From assembly GCF_017495225.1 (NCBI RefSeq), contig NZ_JAFEIG010000005.1, positions 62,001-126,000 on the forward strand: a DNA stretch of 64,000 nucleotides, written 5' to 3'. The stretch is from Daejeonella sp. GTDB taxonomy: Bacteria > Bacteroidota > Bacteroidia > Sphingobacteriales > Sphingobacteriaceae. The translations under genes were made by a program, and so were the position numbers. The notes below the pieces were generated by a model. It did not search any database. It was not told the DNA's origin and saw only the letters and a program-made list of their open reading frames with translations. Shown here piece by piece: positions 9,182 to 18,734 of this stretch. Position 1 is the stretch's first letter, and each line of letters begins with the position of its first letter.

Positions 9182-12100
9182 TTATTTCTCCATTGGATGC
9201 TGTTTTAACAACTCCTCTGGCGAATAAAAGCCAATTTTATTTTTTGTGGCATTTCGTACAGCTTTTACCTTTTCAGTGTTAATGGCAGAGGCTTTATTCC
9301 CAAATGAATTACGTACATAGGTTAAAACAGCAGCAACTTCCTCATCATTTAGCATGCCGGCAAATGGTGTCATGGGTACTTGACCGGGGTACTTTTTACC
9401 ATTCACCTCCATCGGACCATAAAGACCGTTCAATACTAGTTTAATTAATCTTTCTTCACTGCCATTTACCCAATTGGTAGCATTTAAAGGTGGAAATCCT
9501 GAACTTTCGAGTCCTTTACCATCACTTTGGTGACAAGTATTGCAATATCCATCACGTGCATAAATGGCTTTACCTTTGATGAAAAGATCGCGATCACTGC
9601 CTTTTAGTTCAGTTAAAAGTGGTTCTTCTTTTTTTACTTTGTGTTCTTGGCCATTTAAATGGGCTAGTGCTGTTTCATGGGCTGCTAGCATCCATTCATC
9701 TAAAGGATGTTTTCCAGCTTCTAAAACAATTGGGAGTCCTTTCTCCTTTTCAAGCCAGGAGGCACTAACAATGGCTTCTAAACGGACTCTTCCATGAACA
9801 TCTTTCGCTGCTTGCATTAAAAGGTTTACCTGATCTTTTACCTGGTGTCCTGTATAACGTAAAACGCGAACCGCTGCAGCACGTGCCTTAAAGTCTTTGG
9901 CTTGTAGCATTTGTCGGAGTAATTCTTGGTCGACTTTATTTAGTCCCCAGCTTACCCAGAGTGCTTCCAATAGATGATGTTCATATCGCGGGTCTTGCTT
10001 ATCCAATTTTACTACCCATTGTTTTATTTCAGCCAGCACTTGAGTAGATTGGCGGCCACGCAATTCGCGACGTGTACGATATCGTGTACGATATTCAGGT
10101 AGTTTTAAGTTGTTTAAAAGATCATTGGTGCTAGCACCAGCAATTTTTGCGGGTTTAACTAGGGGTCTAGAAGGGTAGGTGATGCGGTAAATACGGCCAT
10201 GGGAATGATCACGAAGCGGATCACGCACATTGTGCTGCATATGTCCAATTAAGACATTGTGCCAATCTACCACATAAAGAGAGCCATCTGGGGCAAATTC
10301 CATGTCTACAGGTCGGAAATTCCTATCTTCTGAAATTAAGAGATCTTGACGATGTTTACTTTTAAATCCTGTTCCATTTTCTTGCATGGCATGTTGTTTT
10401 GTGCCCAAGAAACCGATTGTATTATTGATTAGCAAATCTCCTTGTACTTCATCCGGAAAATGCCGACTTGATATAAATTCTAGTCCGGAAGTAGGCCTTA
10501 CACGATGTTTTTCTTCAATTAAATTACTCGATTTTGGAGTCATAACTCCATACCTTGGTTTAATACTTGCGGGCATCATCCATAAAACATCCGGACCAGA
10601 AGTTTCGGCATAGAAATTCTGACCCCAATCGTCAAATGTAATTCCCCAAGGGTTTGGAACAGAGATTTGTGCAGTTCTTTCTAGGTGTCTTCGAGCGGGA
10701 TTATATCTATAAAACCCTCCATTTGTGGCTCTGACTGGTCCGTAAGAACTTTCTACATTACTATGCAAGAACACCCCTTCGCCCATATAAATAGCTCCTG
10801 AGGGGTCTGTGGTATAAGCATGGTGTGCATGATGTGTATCATGATCATCAAATCCGCTGAGTAAAATTTCTTTAGAATCAGCTTTGCTATCTCCATTGGT
10901 ATCTTTATAAAGTACCAGATTGGTACCTTGGGATACATAAACACCTTCTGGTGCTAGTTCAAATCCCACAGGAAGGTGCAATCCTTCTACGAAAGTGGTT
11001 TGTTTATCGGCTTTACCATCATTATTAGTATCCTCTAAGATGATTATTTTATCATTCGGTTTTTTATCTCCAGGCTGCCAATGTGGGTAGGTTGGCATGG
11101 TTGCAACCCAAAGTCGCCCTCGATTATCAAAAGATAATTGAACTGGATTTTCTAGGTCTTTAAACTCAACTTCAGACGCGAAAAGATCAATTTTATATCC
11201 CGCAGGAAGTTTGAATTTATCAAGAGCTTCTTGTCCGTAAAGGTATTTTAAGCTCCCATTTTTTTCAGGGTTATAATTGCTTTCTATTTTTGGTAGGGGA
11301 GATGTGTTTTTATCGGCAGCTTCAAGATCCATTTTTATACCTTTATTTACCATCCAGATTGCCTGATCACGTATATCGGTTAATTCTCTGATTTTCTTTA
11401 GTTCGGCAGGGTAATTATCTTGACCAAAGGGACTGTATCTACGACCGAATACATGTACTCCATTGGGTATTTTGAAGTCATTATGCCACATCCAGTTTTT
11501 TTCTTGAACTGCATCATGTATTAATTTTCGTTTGGCCTCCATTTCAGACTTGACACTATTTTTGCCAAATAGTCCGTCGGCTAATAGTGGAGCAAATTTA
11601 GCATAGGCAGAATCTGTAAGTTGCGATCCATCAATAGTTTGAGCTTGTTCTTGAGTGTCGTACCAGTCATTTGTAGGATTAAAAACATCTAAGAAATGCA
11701 CATTATTTTGATCTGCAATTTCTTTCATCGCTTGAGCGTATATTTTTAAGTTTATGTTCTCATTTTTGCCATTTGGAAGGTCAAATTGTTTAGAAAGATC
11801 CTCAAAAGCAATAGGAGAGACAATGGCAAGTTGAGGAGCAGATGCTCCATTATATTTCTGTTTAAGCGTGTGTTTAATAAATGCGTCTAACTCAGATTTA
11901 TAATTTTCAAGTCCTTTTGGCCCTTCAAATGATTCGTTATATCCAAAAAATGCAATGATTATATCTGCTTTATGATTTGTTAGCCAGGCATCGGGACTGT
12001 CAAAAAAACCTTCGCTATTGGAGTTTTTAGTCAATTCGCTTTGGAATTTTTCTGCTCCGGGGAAGGCCCAAGGTAAATCACGTCCTGAATGCGCTCTAAA

Positions 12101-12388
12101 TCCTGGGGTATCGCCTCCATCACACATATTTCGAATGTAAAGCATGCTATCCGGGTATCGTAAATGTAATTCCGTTTCAAAATGACCGTAATTCATCATT
12201 CTTGATCCAAGATTATTGCCAATTAGGATGATATGTGCACCTTTTTTCAGTTTTAGTGTATTGGATTCAGTTTTAGTGAAATGAAGTGCAAAAAGCGCAA
12301 AAACAAAGCAGGATAGGATAAATAATATCTTTTTGACACTCTTAGAAATGCCAATTTTCGTTGTTTTAAGAAATTGAATTGAAATCAT
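9182..12388 (-). CDS. SGNH hydrolase / PVC-type propeller / HEAT / cytochrome c fusion protein
   Basis: I start at the ATG at 12388 (1068 residues); a TTG six codons upstream is possible. After a hydrophobic leader (KKILFILSCFVFALFALHF), residues about 45-280 form an SGNH-type hydrolase domain (IILIGNNLGSRM, IIAFFGYNESF). A beta-propeller of the PVC-type membrane-bound dehydrogenase family follows at about 370-750 (NRGRLWVATMPTYPHW, VSNPWGITFDDWGQNFYAETSGPD, DMEFAPDGSLYVVDWHN). Helical HEAT-like repeats span about 770-920. A c-type cytochrome with CNTCH at about 949-953 and a distal Met in VPMTPF completes the chain. It is probably an exported esterase-dehydrogenase acting on a carbohydrate and passing electrons to heme. 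Substrate unknown. Confidence 0.85.
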   Translation of the reverse strand: MISIQFLKTTKIGISKSVKKILFILSCFVFALFALHFTKTESNTLKLKKGAHIILIGNNLGSRMMNYGHFETELHLRYPDSMLYIRNMCDGGDTPGFRAHSGRDLPWAFPGAEKFQSELTKNSNSEGFFDSPDAWLTNHKADIIIAFFGYNESFEGPKGLENYKSELDAFIKHTLKQKYNGASAPQLAIVSPIAFEDLSKQFDLPNGKNENINLKIYAQAMKEIADQNNVHFLDVFNPTNDWYDTQEQAQTIDGSQLTDSAYAKFAPLLADGLFGKNSVKSEMEAKRKLIHDAVQEKNWMWHNDFKIPNGVHVFGRRYSPFGQDNYPAELKKIRELTDIRDQAIWMVNKGIKMDLEAADKNTSPLPKIESNYNPEKNGSLKYLYGQEALDKFKLPAGYKIDLFASEVEFKDLENPVQLSFDNRGRLWVATMPTYPHWQPGDKKPNDKIIILEDTNNDGKADKQTTFVEGLHLPVGFELAPEGVYVSQGTNLVLYKDTNGDSKADSKEILLSGFDDHDTHHAHHAYTTDPSGAIYMGEGVFLHSNVESSYGPVRATNGGFYRYNPARRHLERTAQISVPNPWGITFDDWGQNFYAETSGPDVLWMMPASIKPRYGVMTPKSSNLIEEKHRVRPTSGLEFISSRHFPDEVQGDLLINNTIGFLGTKQHAMQENGTGFKSKHRQDLLISEDRNFRPVDMEFAPDGSLYVVDWHNVLIGHMQHNVRDPLRDHSHGRIYRITYPSRPLVKPAKIAGASTNDLLNNLKLPEYRTRYRTRRELRGRQSTQVLAEIKQWVVKLDKQDPRYEHHLLEALWVSWGLNKVDQELLRQMLQAKDFKARAAAVRVLRYTGHQVKDQVNLLMQAAKDVHGRVRLEAIVSASWLEKEKGLPIVLEAGKHPLDEWMLAAHETALAHLNGQEHKVKKEEPLLTELKGSDRDLFIKGKAIYARDGYCNTCHQSDGKGLESSGFPPLNATNWVNGSEERLIKLVLNGLYGPMEVNGKKYPGQVPMTPFAGMLNDEEVAAVLTYVRNSFGNKASAINTEKVKAVRNATKNKIGFYSPEELLKQHPMEK

Positions 12389-12474
12389 GCGAAAAAATAC
12401 ACACAAAAAAATTTAGGATGTACATTTTTTATATATTTTTTTTAGTGGGATTGAATATTCTAGAAATTTAGGTG

Positions 12475-12511
12475 TATAAAAAAAGCAACAAGATATCTTG
12501 CTGCTTTTTTT
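12475..12511. terminator. Hairpin terminator for the DUF2723 gene
   Basis: Arms at 12484-12494 and 12495-12505 form an 11-bp stem, which reads with one G-T wobble on the minus strand. It is flanked by an A-run on the left (a T-run for minus-strand transcripts) and a T-run on the right. It lies 20 bases beyond the stop codon of the gene ending at 12532. Confidence 0.82.
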
Positions 12512-12531
12512 GTGCGTTTTAAAACGTTTTT

Positions 12532-15500
12532 TTATCGACTAGCACCAATAAATTTAGATTCTATCGCTTTTAGTCGATCCTGAATCTTTTTATTAAGCTC
12601 TTTTTCATTGTTTTGTTCGGTAAGCTTAGCAAGTTCTGTCATTACATAAACCCCTAGCTGTACTTCACGAGTATTTAAATTTTCCTTTGTTTGTGCTATT
12701 GCTGAAATGTAGTTGAGCTGATCTTCAATATAATCAGCCGTATTCGCTACAAGCTCATTAGCCTTTTTGTTTTCCTTCAATTTGTATAGTAGGTCGGCCA
12801 TGTAGAATTTACGAATTGTGAAGTTTAGGGAGTGGTTTTTATCTGGCACAACCTCTAAACATTTCAAAAGCGCTTGTTTTGCTTCATTAAAACGGCCTTC
12901 ACGGTATAAATTTTCTGCTAAAATATTGAAGTGGTTAATAATGGTTAAACTCATTCTAACAGATTCTGGATCAAGGTAAGAGGCATTTTTCATATTGCCC
13001 CATTTGAACTTCGTAATCATGTTATTAAACATTTGATCGGTATTTGTTAGTTCGGCTTTTTCGCCTTCTGGGTCGACTTGAGTCTTTTTTAAAGGTAAAA
13101 GACGGTAAGCAAATCCCTCGTTGTAGAGGTAATCTCCAAGGCCCATATAATTATCTTCTGGAACCGTTATTGCAAAATAAATAGGACGTTTCCAATCATT
13201 ATGAGCAAGAATGTCGATCAGTGCCAGTTCTGTTTTACTTACGTAGTTTTTATTGTATTTCCACTCAATAGAAGATGCAATAAGGTCTTTTTTGCTTGCT
13301 GGGACTGTGCCACTGGCAATAATTTGATTGGAATCAATGCTAATTTTAAAGTTTTTTGTGGGTAGGAAATTTTCCTTTGACCCATCTTGATAAGTTGCCT
13401 TATCTTCTTCATTATCAGATGTTAAAATATCGAAAATGTCTTTTAGCTCTACATATTGATCATTTATATAATCTTGGTATCCCATTACATCTCTAATTCC
13501 TTGAACATATTTTTCATCAGGCATTGTAATTGGGAGAGCATCAGCAAGATTCACTTTTTTCTTCATTTGTCTGATATACCAATCTGTTCCAAGTAAGCTT
13601 AAGTTAACTACGCGAACATCAGGGCGGATATTTTCTACTTCTTGAGCATACCAAAGTGGGTAGGTGTCATTATCGCCATAGGTAAATAGAATAGCATTTG
13701 GAGCACAAGATTCGAGGTAATTACTCGCCATGTCTCTTGCTGTAAATTTAGTTGAACGATTGTGATCATCCCAGCCTTCCTTAGCCATTAAAATTGGTGC
13801 AGCTAATAATCCGATAATTGATGCAAGTACAGCAGCTTTTGATGCACTCATTTTTTTACGGATAAAGTCAGCTATTCCTGCAACCCCGAGTCCGATCCAA
13901 ATAGCAAATGCATAAAAGGAGCCTGTATAAGCATAATCTCGTTCTCTCGGTTGTAGTGGATTTTGATTAAGATACAGAACGATTGCTAATCCCGTAAAGA
14001 AAAATAAAAGAGCAACAATGCCGGCATCTTTTTGATTTCTTTGAAAGTGCCATAATGCTCCTATGATTCCCAAAATGAAGGGAAGGAAGTAAAATTTATT
14101 GTAAGCGTTATTTTCTAATTGGCTTTTAGGAAGGTCATACTGACCACCCAATAGCATATTATCTATGAATTTAATACCTGATAGCCAGTTTCCATGGATA
14201 TAATTTCCATGTCCTTGTTCATCATTTTGTCTGCCAACAAAGTTCCATGCAAAATAGCGAGTGTACATGAAGCTAGTTTGGTAGCTAATAAGAAAGCCGA
14301 GATTATTTAGGAATGTTGGCGCTTGGTTTTCATCTAATCCCATCCAATCGCGATAGAAGTTAATGTGCTGAGCATCATCACTATACATCCTTGGTAAGAA
14401 AACATTGCGATCATAAACACGCTCGTATTTCTGTCCTGCATTTTCATATTTATCTTTTCCTTTACGATAAATAATATCTCCTTCTTTACTATCGACAGGC
14501 TGTGAATCGAACATTTGTCCATAGAGTAATGGGCGATCACCATATTGCTCTCTGTTTAAGTAGCTAAGCAATGAAAAAGCGTTTTCTGGGTCACTATTAT
14601 TTAGTGTTGTATCAGCTTTAGCTCTAATAACAATCATGGCAAAAGAACCATATCCAAAAAAGATGAAAACGATGGAAATTAATGCAAGGTTTAATACTCT
14701 TCTTTTTTCACGTATTTTAAGGATATACTCAAGCACTGCGAGTATAGCAGCTGAAACAATTAATCCTAAAATGCCACCTCCAAGTGTCATTAAGGCTACG
14801 AAAGTGAATATTGCTATTAACAGCTGACTTTTAGTTCCATTGATGCTATATAATATTCCAGAAAACAGGCATGTAATTAATAAAAGAGCAAATACAAGCA
14901 CGCCAGAGCCGAAACCTAGTCCTAATGTATTTACGAAGAATAGATCGGAATAAGCAGCAAATTTAATGGAGTATTGAACGATACCATATTGGATCAATGC
15001 TAAAATTACAATTCCGGCAAAAAGAGCTAAAAGTGTTCCAGATGAAGTTCTGGTTTTAGATCTTCTGAAATAATAAACTAAAGCAATTGCTGGAATTGCG
15101 AGTAGATTTAGAAGGTGAACACCTATTGATAATCCCATAACATAGGCTATAAACACTAGCCATTTATCAGAATGTGGTTCATCTGCATGTTGATCCCATT
15201 TTAGGATAGCCCAGAATACCACTGCCGTACAAAGAGATGATAAGGCATAAACTTCTGCTTCAACTGCCGAAAACCAGAAAGAATCAGACACTGTGTAAGC
15301 CAAGGCTCCAACTAATCCGGAACCCATGATGGTTATTAATTGGTCATTCGACATGTTTTCACTTTTCACTGCAATAACTTTTTTTGCGAGTGCGGTTATT
15401 GACCAGAATAAGAATAAGATAGTTGCGGCACTTGCTACGGCAGAGCACATATTTATCCAAAATGCTATTTTGCTGGTATCGCCGAAGGCAAGTAGAGAAA

Positions 15501-15687
15501 AGACTTTTCCGAGCATCAAATAAAGAGGAGCACCTGGTTGATGTACAACTTGAAGCTTATAGGCTGAGGCAATAAATTCTCCCGAATCCCAAAAGCTTGC
15601 GCTTGGCTCAAGCGTAAAAGTATAGACAATTAGTGCTGTCAGAAAGCTGAACCAGCCTAGGAAATTGTTGATTTTGTTGTAGTTCAT
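12532..15687 (-). CDS. DUF2723 (glycosyltransferase family 117) membrane protein
   Basis: A 1051-residue protein. Residues 1-about 360 and about 520-620 carry multiple transmembrane segments. The first periplasmic loop has EPSASFWDSGEF (27-38), whose acidic D34 and E37 match the conserved motif of GT-C fold enzymes such as protein O-mannosyltransferases. A long soluble part follows, with FTYGDNDTYPLWY and PDVRVVNLSLLGTDWY, and the last 170 residues look like TPR-type helices (NILAENLYREGRFNEAKQALLKCL). The family is widespread in Bacteroidota and is thought to glycosylate exported proteins; donor and acceptor are inferred, not shown. It is monocistronic. Confidence 0.87.
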   Translation of the reverse strand: MNYNKINNFLGWFSFLTALIVYTFTLEPSASFWDSGEFIASAYKLQVVHQPGAPLYLMLGKVFSLLAFGDTSKIAFWINMCSAVASAATILFLFWSITALAKKVIAVKSENMSNDQLITIMGSGLVGALAYTVSDSFWFSAVEAEVYALSSLCTAVVFWAILKWDQHADEPHSDKWLVFIAYVMGLSIGVHLLNLLAIPAIALVYYFRRSKTRTSSGTLLALFAGIVILALIQYGIVQYSIKFAAYSDLFFVNTLGLGFGSGVLVFALLLITCLFSGILYSINGTKSQLLIAIFTFVALMTLGGGILGLIVSAAILAVLEYILKIREKRRVLNLALISIVFIFFGYGSFAMIVIRAKADTTLNNSDPENAFSLLSYLNREQYGDRPLLYGQMFDSQPVDSKEGDIIYRKGKDKYENAGQKYERVYDRNVFLPRMYSDDAQHINFYRDWMGLDENQAPTFLNNLGFLISYQTSFMYTRYFAWNFVGRQNDEQGHGNYIHGNWLSGIKFIDNMLLGGQYDLPKSQLENNAYNKFYFLPFILGIIGALWHFQRNQKDAGIVALLFFFTGLAIVLYLNQNPLQPRERDYAYTGSFYAFAIWIGLGVAGIADFIRKKMSASKAAVLASIIGLLAAPILMAKEGWDDHNRSTKFTARDMASNYLESCAPNAILFTYGDNDTYPLWYAQEVENIRPDVRVVNLSLLGTDWYIRQMKKKVNLADALPITMPDEKYVQGIRDVMGYQDYINDQYVELKDIFDILTSDNEEDKATYQDGSKENFLPTKNFKISIDSNQIIASGTVPASKKDLIASSIEWKYNKNYVSKTELALIDILAHNDWKRPIYFAITVPEDNYMGLGDYLYNEGFAYRLLPLKKTQVDPEGEKAELTNTDQMFNNMITKFKWGNMKNASYLDPESVRMSLTIINHFNILAENLYREGRFNEAKQALLKCLEVVPDKNHSLNFTIRKFYMADLLYKLKENKKANELVANTADYIEDQLNYISAIAQTKENLNTREVQLGVYVMTELAKLTEQNNEKELNKKIQDRLKAIESKFIGASR

Positions 15688-15820
15688 GTATTCAAGATCA
15701 AAAATAATGCAAGCGAAATTAATAAATTATTGTCATTAGCCGAAGAAAATGGGCATTCCTTTAACACTAATTAACATGAAAAGGCCTTTTTAATAATAAT
15801 TGATAAAATTTTCAATTTGA

Positions 15821-15852
15821 TTTGCACTTAATATAATATCCCCGTATATTTG
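15821..15852 (+). promoter_or_regulatory. Bacteroidota-type promoter for tRNA-Gln
   Basis: TTTG at 15821-15824 and TATATTTG at 15845-15852 are separated by 20 bases, matching the -33 / -7 (TAnnTTTG) consensus of the primary sigma factor in this phylum. It places transcription start about 30 bases upstream of the tRNA. Confidence 0.75.
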
Positions 15853-15889
15853 CATTCCATTTGAAAAGGAGCTTCTTTTTGAATTTGAT

Positions 15890-15960
15890 TGCCCGATAGT
15901 ATAAAGGTAGTACGACTGTTTTTGGTGCAGTTTGTCTAGGTTCGAATCCTGGTCGGGCAA
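15890..15960 (+). tRNA. tRNA-Gln (anticodon UUG)
   Basis: A 71-nt cloverleaf. The acceptor stem pairs TGCCCGA (15890-15896) with TCGGGCA (15953-15959). The D arm is gta...tac. The anticodon stem is actgt/gcagt with loop TTTTGGT, giving anticodon TTG, which reads CAA and CAG. The T arm is CTAGG-TTCGAAT-CCTGG and the discriminator base is A. CCA is not encoded. Confidence 0.95.
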
Positions 15961-16062
15961 CTATAAAAATTTCGTTTTCGGAATTGCTCATATTTTTCGC
16001 TTTGCGATATAATTTTTTTATACTTGTGTCCATTTAAGCATTAATCCGACATTCGAAACAAA

Positions 16063-17007
16063 ATGGCTCTCTCCTTCAATCCAATCAAATTATTTGCCGG
16101 CTCTGGAACTCTTGAACTTGCTAAAAATATTTCAGAAAGTTATGGTACTCAGCTAGGTGATGTAACTTTATCGAAGTTTAGTGATGGCGAGTTTCAGCCT
16201 CATTTCAATGAAAGTGTTCGCGGTTGTGATGTTTTTTTAATCCAATCAACCAACCAGCCAAACGATAATTTAATTGAACTTTTATTGATGATTGACGCGG
16301 CAAAGAGAGCTTCTGCACATTATATTACTGCAGTTGTTCCTTATTTTGGTTTTGCTCGTCAGGATAGAAAAGATAAGCCACGTGTAGCAATTGGCGCTAA
16401 ATTAATGGCTAACCTCATTACTGCTGCTGGTGCACATCGAATTATGACTATGGATCTTCATGCTGCCCAAATTCAGGGCTTTTTTGATATTCCAGTAGAC
16501 CATCTAGATGCTTCAGTGATTTTCGTTCCTCATATCAAGAATTTAAATCTGCCGAACTTAACCATTGCATCACCTGATATGGGTGGTTCATATAGAGCAA
16601 GAACTTTTGCCAAATTTTTTAATGCAGAGGTTGTTATTTGCGATAAGCAGCGTAAGAGAGCAAATGAAATCGAGTCGATGTCAATTATTGGTGATGTAAC
16701 CGGTAGAGACGTGGTTTTAATGGATGATATTTGTGATACCGCTAGAACATTGGCGAAAGCGGCTAGTTTAATTATGGAAAATGGCGCGAGTAGCGTAAGA
16801 GCAGTATGTACGCATCCCGTTCTTTCAGGCGATGCCTACAAAACAGTGGAAGACTCTGCTTTAACTGAATTAATAGTTACAGATACTATTGCGACAGTAA
16901 AATCGAGTCCGAAAATTAAAGTGCTTTCAACAGCAGACCTCTTCAGTAGAGCTATTGCTAATGTAAACGAACACGGATCAATTAGTGATCTTTTTAAAAT
17001 AGAATAA
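16063..17007 (+). CDS. prs: Ribose-phosphate pyrophosphokinase
   Basis: PRPP synthetase transfers pyrophosphate from ATP to ribose 5-phosphate, supplying PRPP for purine, pyrimidine, NAD, His and Trp synthesis in the cytoplasm. The length of 314 residues is standard. Key segments are YFGFARQDRKDKPR near 103-116 (ATP and flexible loop), MDLHAAQIQGFFDIPVDHL near 128-146, and the PRPP-binding loop LMDDICDTARTLAKA near 224-238. It is followed 63 bases later by rplY, and both end at one terminator, so they are likely co-transcribed. Confidence 0.97.
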   Translation: MALSFNPIKLFAGSGTLELAKNISESYGTQLGDVTLSKFSDGEFQPHFNESVRGCDVFLIQSTNQPNDNLIELLLMIDAAKRASAHYITAVVPYFGFARQDRKDKPRVAIGAKLMANLITAAGAHRIMTMDLHAAQIQGFFDIPVDHLDASVIFVPHIKNLNLPNLTIASPDMGGSYRARTFAKFFNAEVVICDKQRKRANEIESMSIIGDVTGRDVVLMDDICDTARTLAKAASLIMENGASSVRAVCTHPVLSGDAYKTVEDSALTELIVTDTIATVKSSPKIKVLSTADLFSRAIANVNEHGSISDLFKIE

Positions 17008-17070
17008 AGAAAATGAGCTCAGTTTATAGGTTTAAGCTCGCCTAATCATAATTATATTTAATTACTTAAA

Positions 17071-17646
17071 ATGAAATCAATTGCTATTAGCGGTTCTCTA
17101 AGAGAGAACGTAGGGAAAAGAGACGCAAAGGAGCTGCGTTACAAAGGCTTAGTGCCAGCAGTTCTTTATGGTGGAAAAAACCAAATCCACTTTTCTGTGT
17201 CTGCAGCTGATTTGAGATCTCTAGTGTATACACCAGAAGTTTCATTTGTTGCTTTAGAAATCGGTAGTGTGAAAACACAAGCCATTATTCAGGATGTTAC
17301 TTTTCATGCATTAACTGATTTACCTTTACACATCGACTTCCTAGAATTAGATGAGAAGAAACCAGTATTAATGCAAATTCCTGTTAAATTGACTGGTACT
17401 TCACCAGGTGTTAAGATTGGTGGTAAATTAGTTCAGAAATTGCGTAAACTTCGTGTTAAAGCTTTACCAAAAGACATGCCTCAGTATGTTGAAGTAAATA
17501 TCTCTAAGCTTGAAGTAGGTAAATCTGTTGGTGTTGGAGAATTGCAATTCGATAATTTCAAAATCACTAATAATGCAGATGATACCATCGTTTCAGTAAC
17601 AATGTCGCGTGCATTGAAGCAAGCTGAAAACGACGCTAAAAAATAA
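17071..17646 (+). CDS. rplY: 50S ribosomal protein L25 (CTC type)
   Basis: A 191-residue L25 of the long CTC form. The N-terminal 5S-rRNA-binding domain (residues 1-about 90, with the GLVPAVLYGG motif) is followed by a beta-rich C-terminal domain (LDEKKPVLMQIPVKLTGTSPG, then KLEVGKSVGVGEL). The prs-rplY-pth order is widely conserved in bacteria and links PRPP supply with translation. A strong terminator follows directly. Confidence 0.95.
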   Translation: MKSIAISGSLRENVGKRDAKELRYKGLVPAVLYGGKNQIHFSVSAADLRSLVYTPEVSFVALEIGSVKTQAIIQDVTFHALTDLPLHIDFLELDEKKPVLMQIPVKLTGTSPGVKIGGKLVQKLRKLRVKALPKDMPQYVEVNISKLEVGKSVGVGELQFDNFKITNNADDTIVSVTMSRALKQAENDAKK

Positions 17647-17668
17647 TTTTTTTTTATTTTTTTTTATG

Positions 17669-17702
17669 GCAGCGTAGGTTTTTCCTACGCTGCTTTTTTT
17701 TG
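17669..17702 (+). terminator. Intrinsic terminator after rplY
   Basis: A perfect 10-bp GC-rich stem (gcagcgtagg / cctacgctgc, 17669-17678 and 17684-17693) with a 5-nt T loop and a run of eight T. This separates prs-rplY from pth. Confidence 0.93.
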
Positions 17703-17749
17703 TTAAATTTTAAGCTTTTTTTGAAAGCTTTCTGCCATATTTGTTCTAC

Positions 17750-18310
17750 ATGAAATACTTGATTATTGGCTTAGGAAATATCGGACCAGAATATGTGGAT
17801 ACCAGACATAATATTGGTTTTATGGTTGCAGATGCTTTTGCTAAGCAATCGCACTCCTCATTTTTTAATATGCGTCTGGCTTATTATACCGAGTTTAAAT
17901 ACAAAAGCAGGAATATTTATGTGATAAAGCCTACCACTTTCATGAATTTAAGTGGAAAGGCAGTAAACTACTGGATGCAAGAATTAGGTATCCCAAAAGA
18001 AAATATTTTAGTGATTGTGGATGATCTTGCACTGCCTTTTGGTACCATTAGATTGAAGCCGAAGGGGAGTCCGGCAGGGCACAACGGACTAAAAAACATT
18101 GAAGCGGTGCTTGGAAGTGCTGATTATCCAAGATTACGTTTCGGAATTGGAGATAATTTCCCTAAAGGCAGGCAGGTGGATTATGTGTTAAGTGGCTTTG
18201 ATCCCGAAGAACAAAAAGATTTGCCAGCACTAATAGATCGATCAATTGAATTTATTGAAAGCTTTGTTACGGCGGGAGCCGAGCTTACCATGACGCGCCT
18301 AAACAAATAA
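17750..18310 (+). CDS. pth: Peptidyl-tRNA hydrolase
   Basis: Pth cleaves peptidyl-tRNA released from stalled ribosomes, recycling tRNA. I start at the ATG at 17750 (186 residues, MKYLIIGLGNIGPEY), the canonical N-terminus, rather than the TTG three codons upstream. The catalytic histidine lies in DTRHNIGF at about residues 18-25. The conserved KPTTFMNLSGKAV, DDLALPFGTIRLK and GSPAGHNGLKNIE segments, which bind the tRNA end, are all present. The ArsC-family gene begins 31 bases downstream and may share the transcript. Confidence 0.96.
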   Translation: MKYLIIGLGNIGPEYVDTRHNIGFMVADAFAKQSHSSFFNMRLAYYTEFKYKSRNIYVIKPTTFMNLSGKAVNYWMQELGIPKENILVIVDDLALPFGTIRLKPKGSPAGHNGLKNIEAVLGSADYPRLRFGIGDNFPKGRQVDYVLSGFDPEEQKDLPALIDRSIEFIESFVTAGAELTMTRLNK

Positions 18311-18341
18311 AATAAACATTTTATCAAATTTGATCTTAAAT

Positions 18342-18689
18342 ATGAAAGTTTACGGAATCCCGAATTGTAATACAGTTAAAAAGGCATTAGATTGGTTTAA
18401 AAATCATCAAATTGAGATTGATTTTCATAATTTTAAGAAATCTGGTATCGAACTGAGCAAGCTCGAAGAGTGGAATCAAAAAATAGGATGGGAAGCATTG
18501 CTCAATAAAAGAGGTACCACTTGGAAAATGCTTGATGCTGATTATCAAAAAACAATCGTTTCTAAAGATGCGGCATTTAAATTGATGCAAGATAAACCTA
18601 GTGTGATTAAACGACCTGTGGTTGAGACTGAAACTGGCTCAATAATTTTAGGTTTTGATGAAGCACAGTTCGCGAATATTTTCAAATAA
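18342..18689 (+). CDS. ArsC/Spx-family reductase-like protein
   Basis: A 115-residue thioredoxin-fold protein of the ArsC/YffB type. I start at the ATG at 18342 (MKVYGIPNCNTVKKAL), since the TTG at 18330 adds residues not seen in the family. The single N-terminal catalytic cysteine is in PNCNTV (C9). KRGTTWKML and IKRPVVETE match the family, the latter with the conserved cis-Pro and Arg of ArsC proteins. Substrate is unknown; YffB-like members probably use glutathione or another thiol rather than arsenate. No arsenic resistance genes are nearby. Confidence 0.85.
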   Translation: MKVYGIPNCNTVKKALDWFKNHQIEIDFHNFKKSGIELSKLEEWNQKIGWEALLNKRGTTWKMLDADYQKTIVSKDAAFKLMQDKPSVIKRPVVETETGSIILGFDEAQFANIFK

Positions 18690-18734
18690 ATTAAAATTTT
18701 ATATAATCAATCATCTCATTATCAATATAATATT

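Noticed and set aside
15812..16033. A 73-codon minus-strand reading frame
   Set aside because: It overlaps the complete tRNA-Gln cloverleaf and its promoter.
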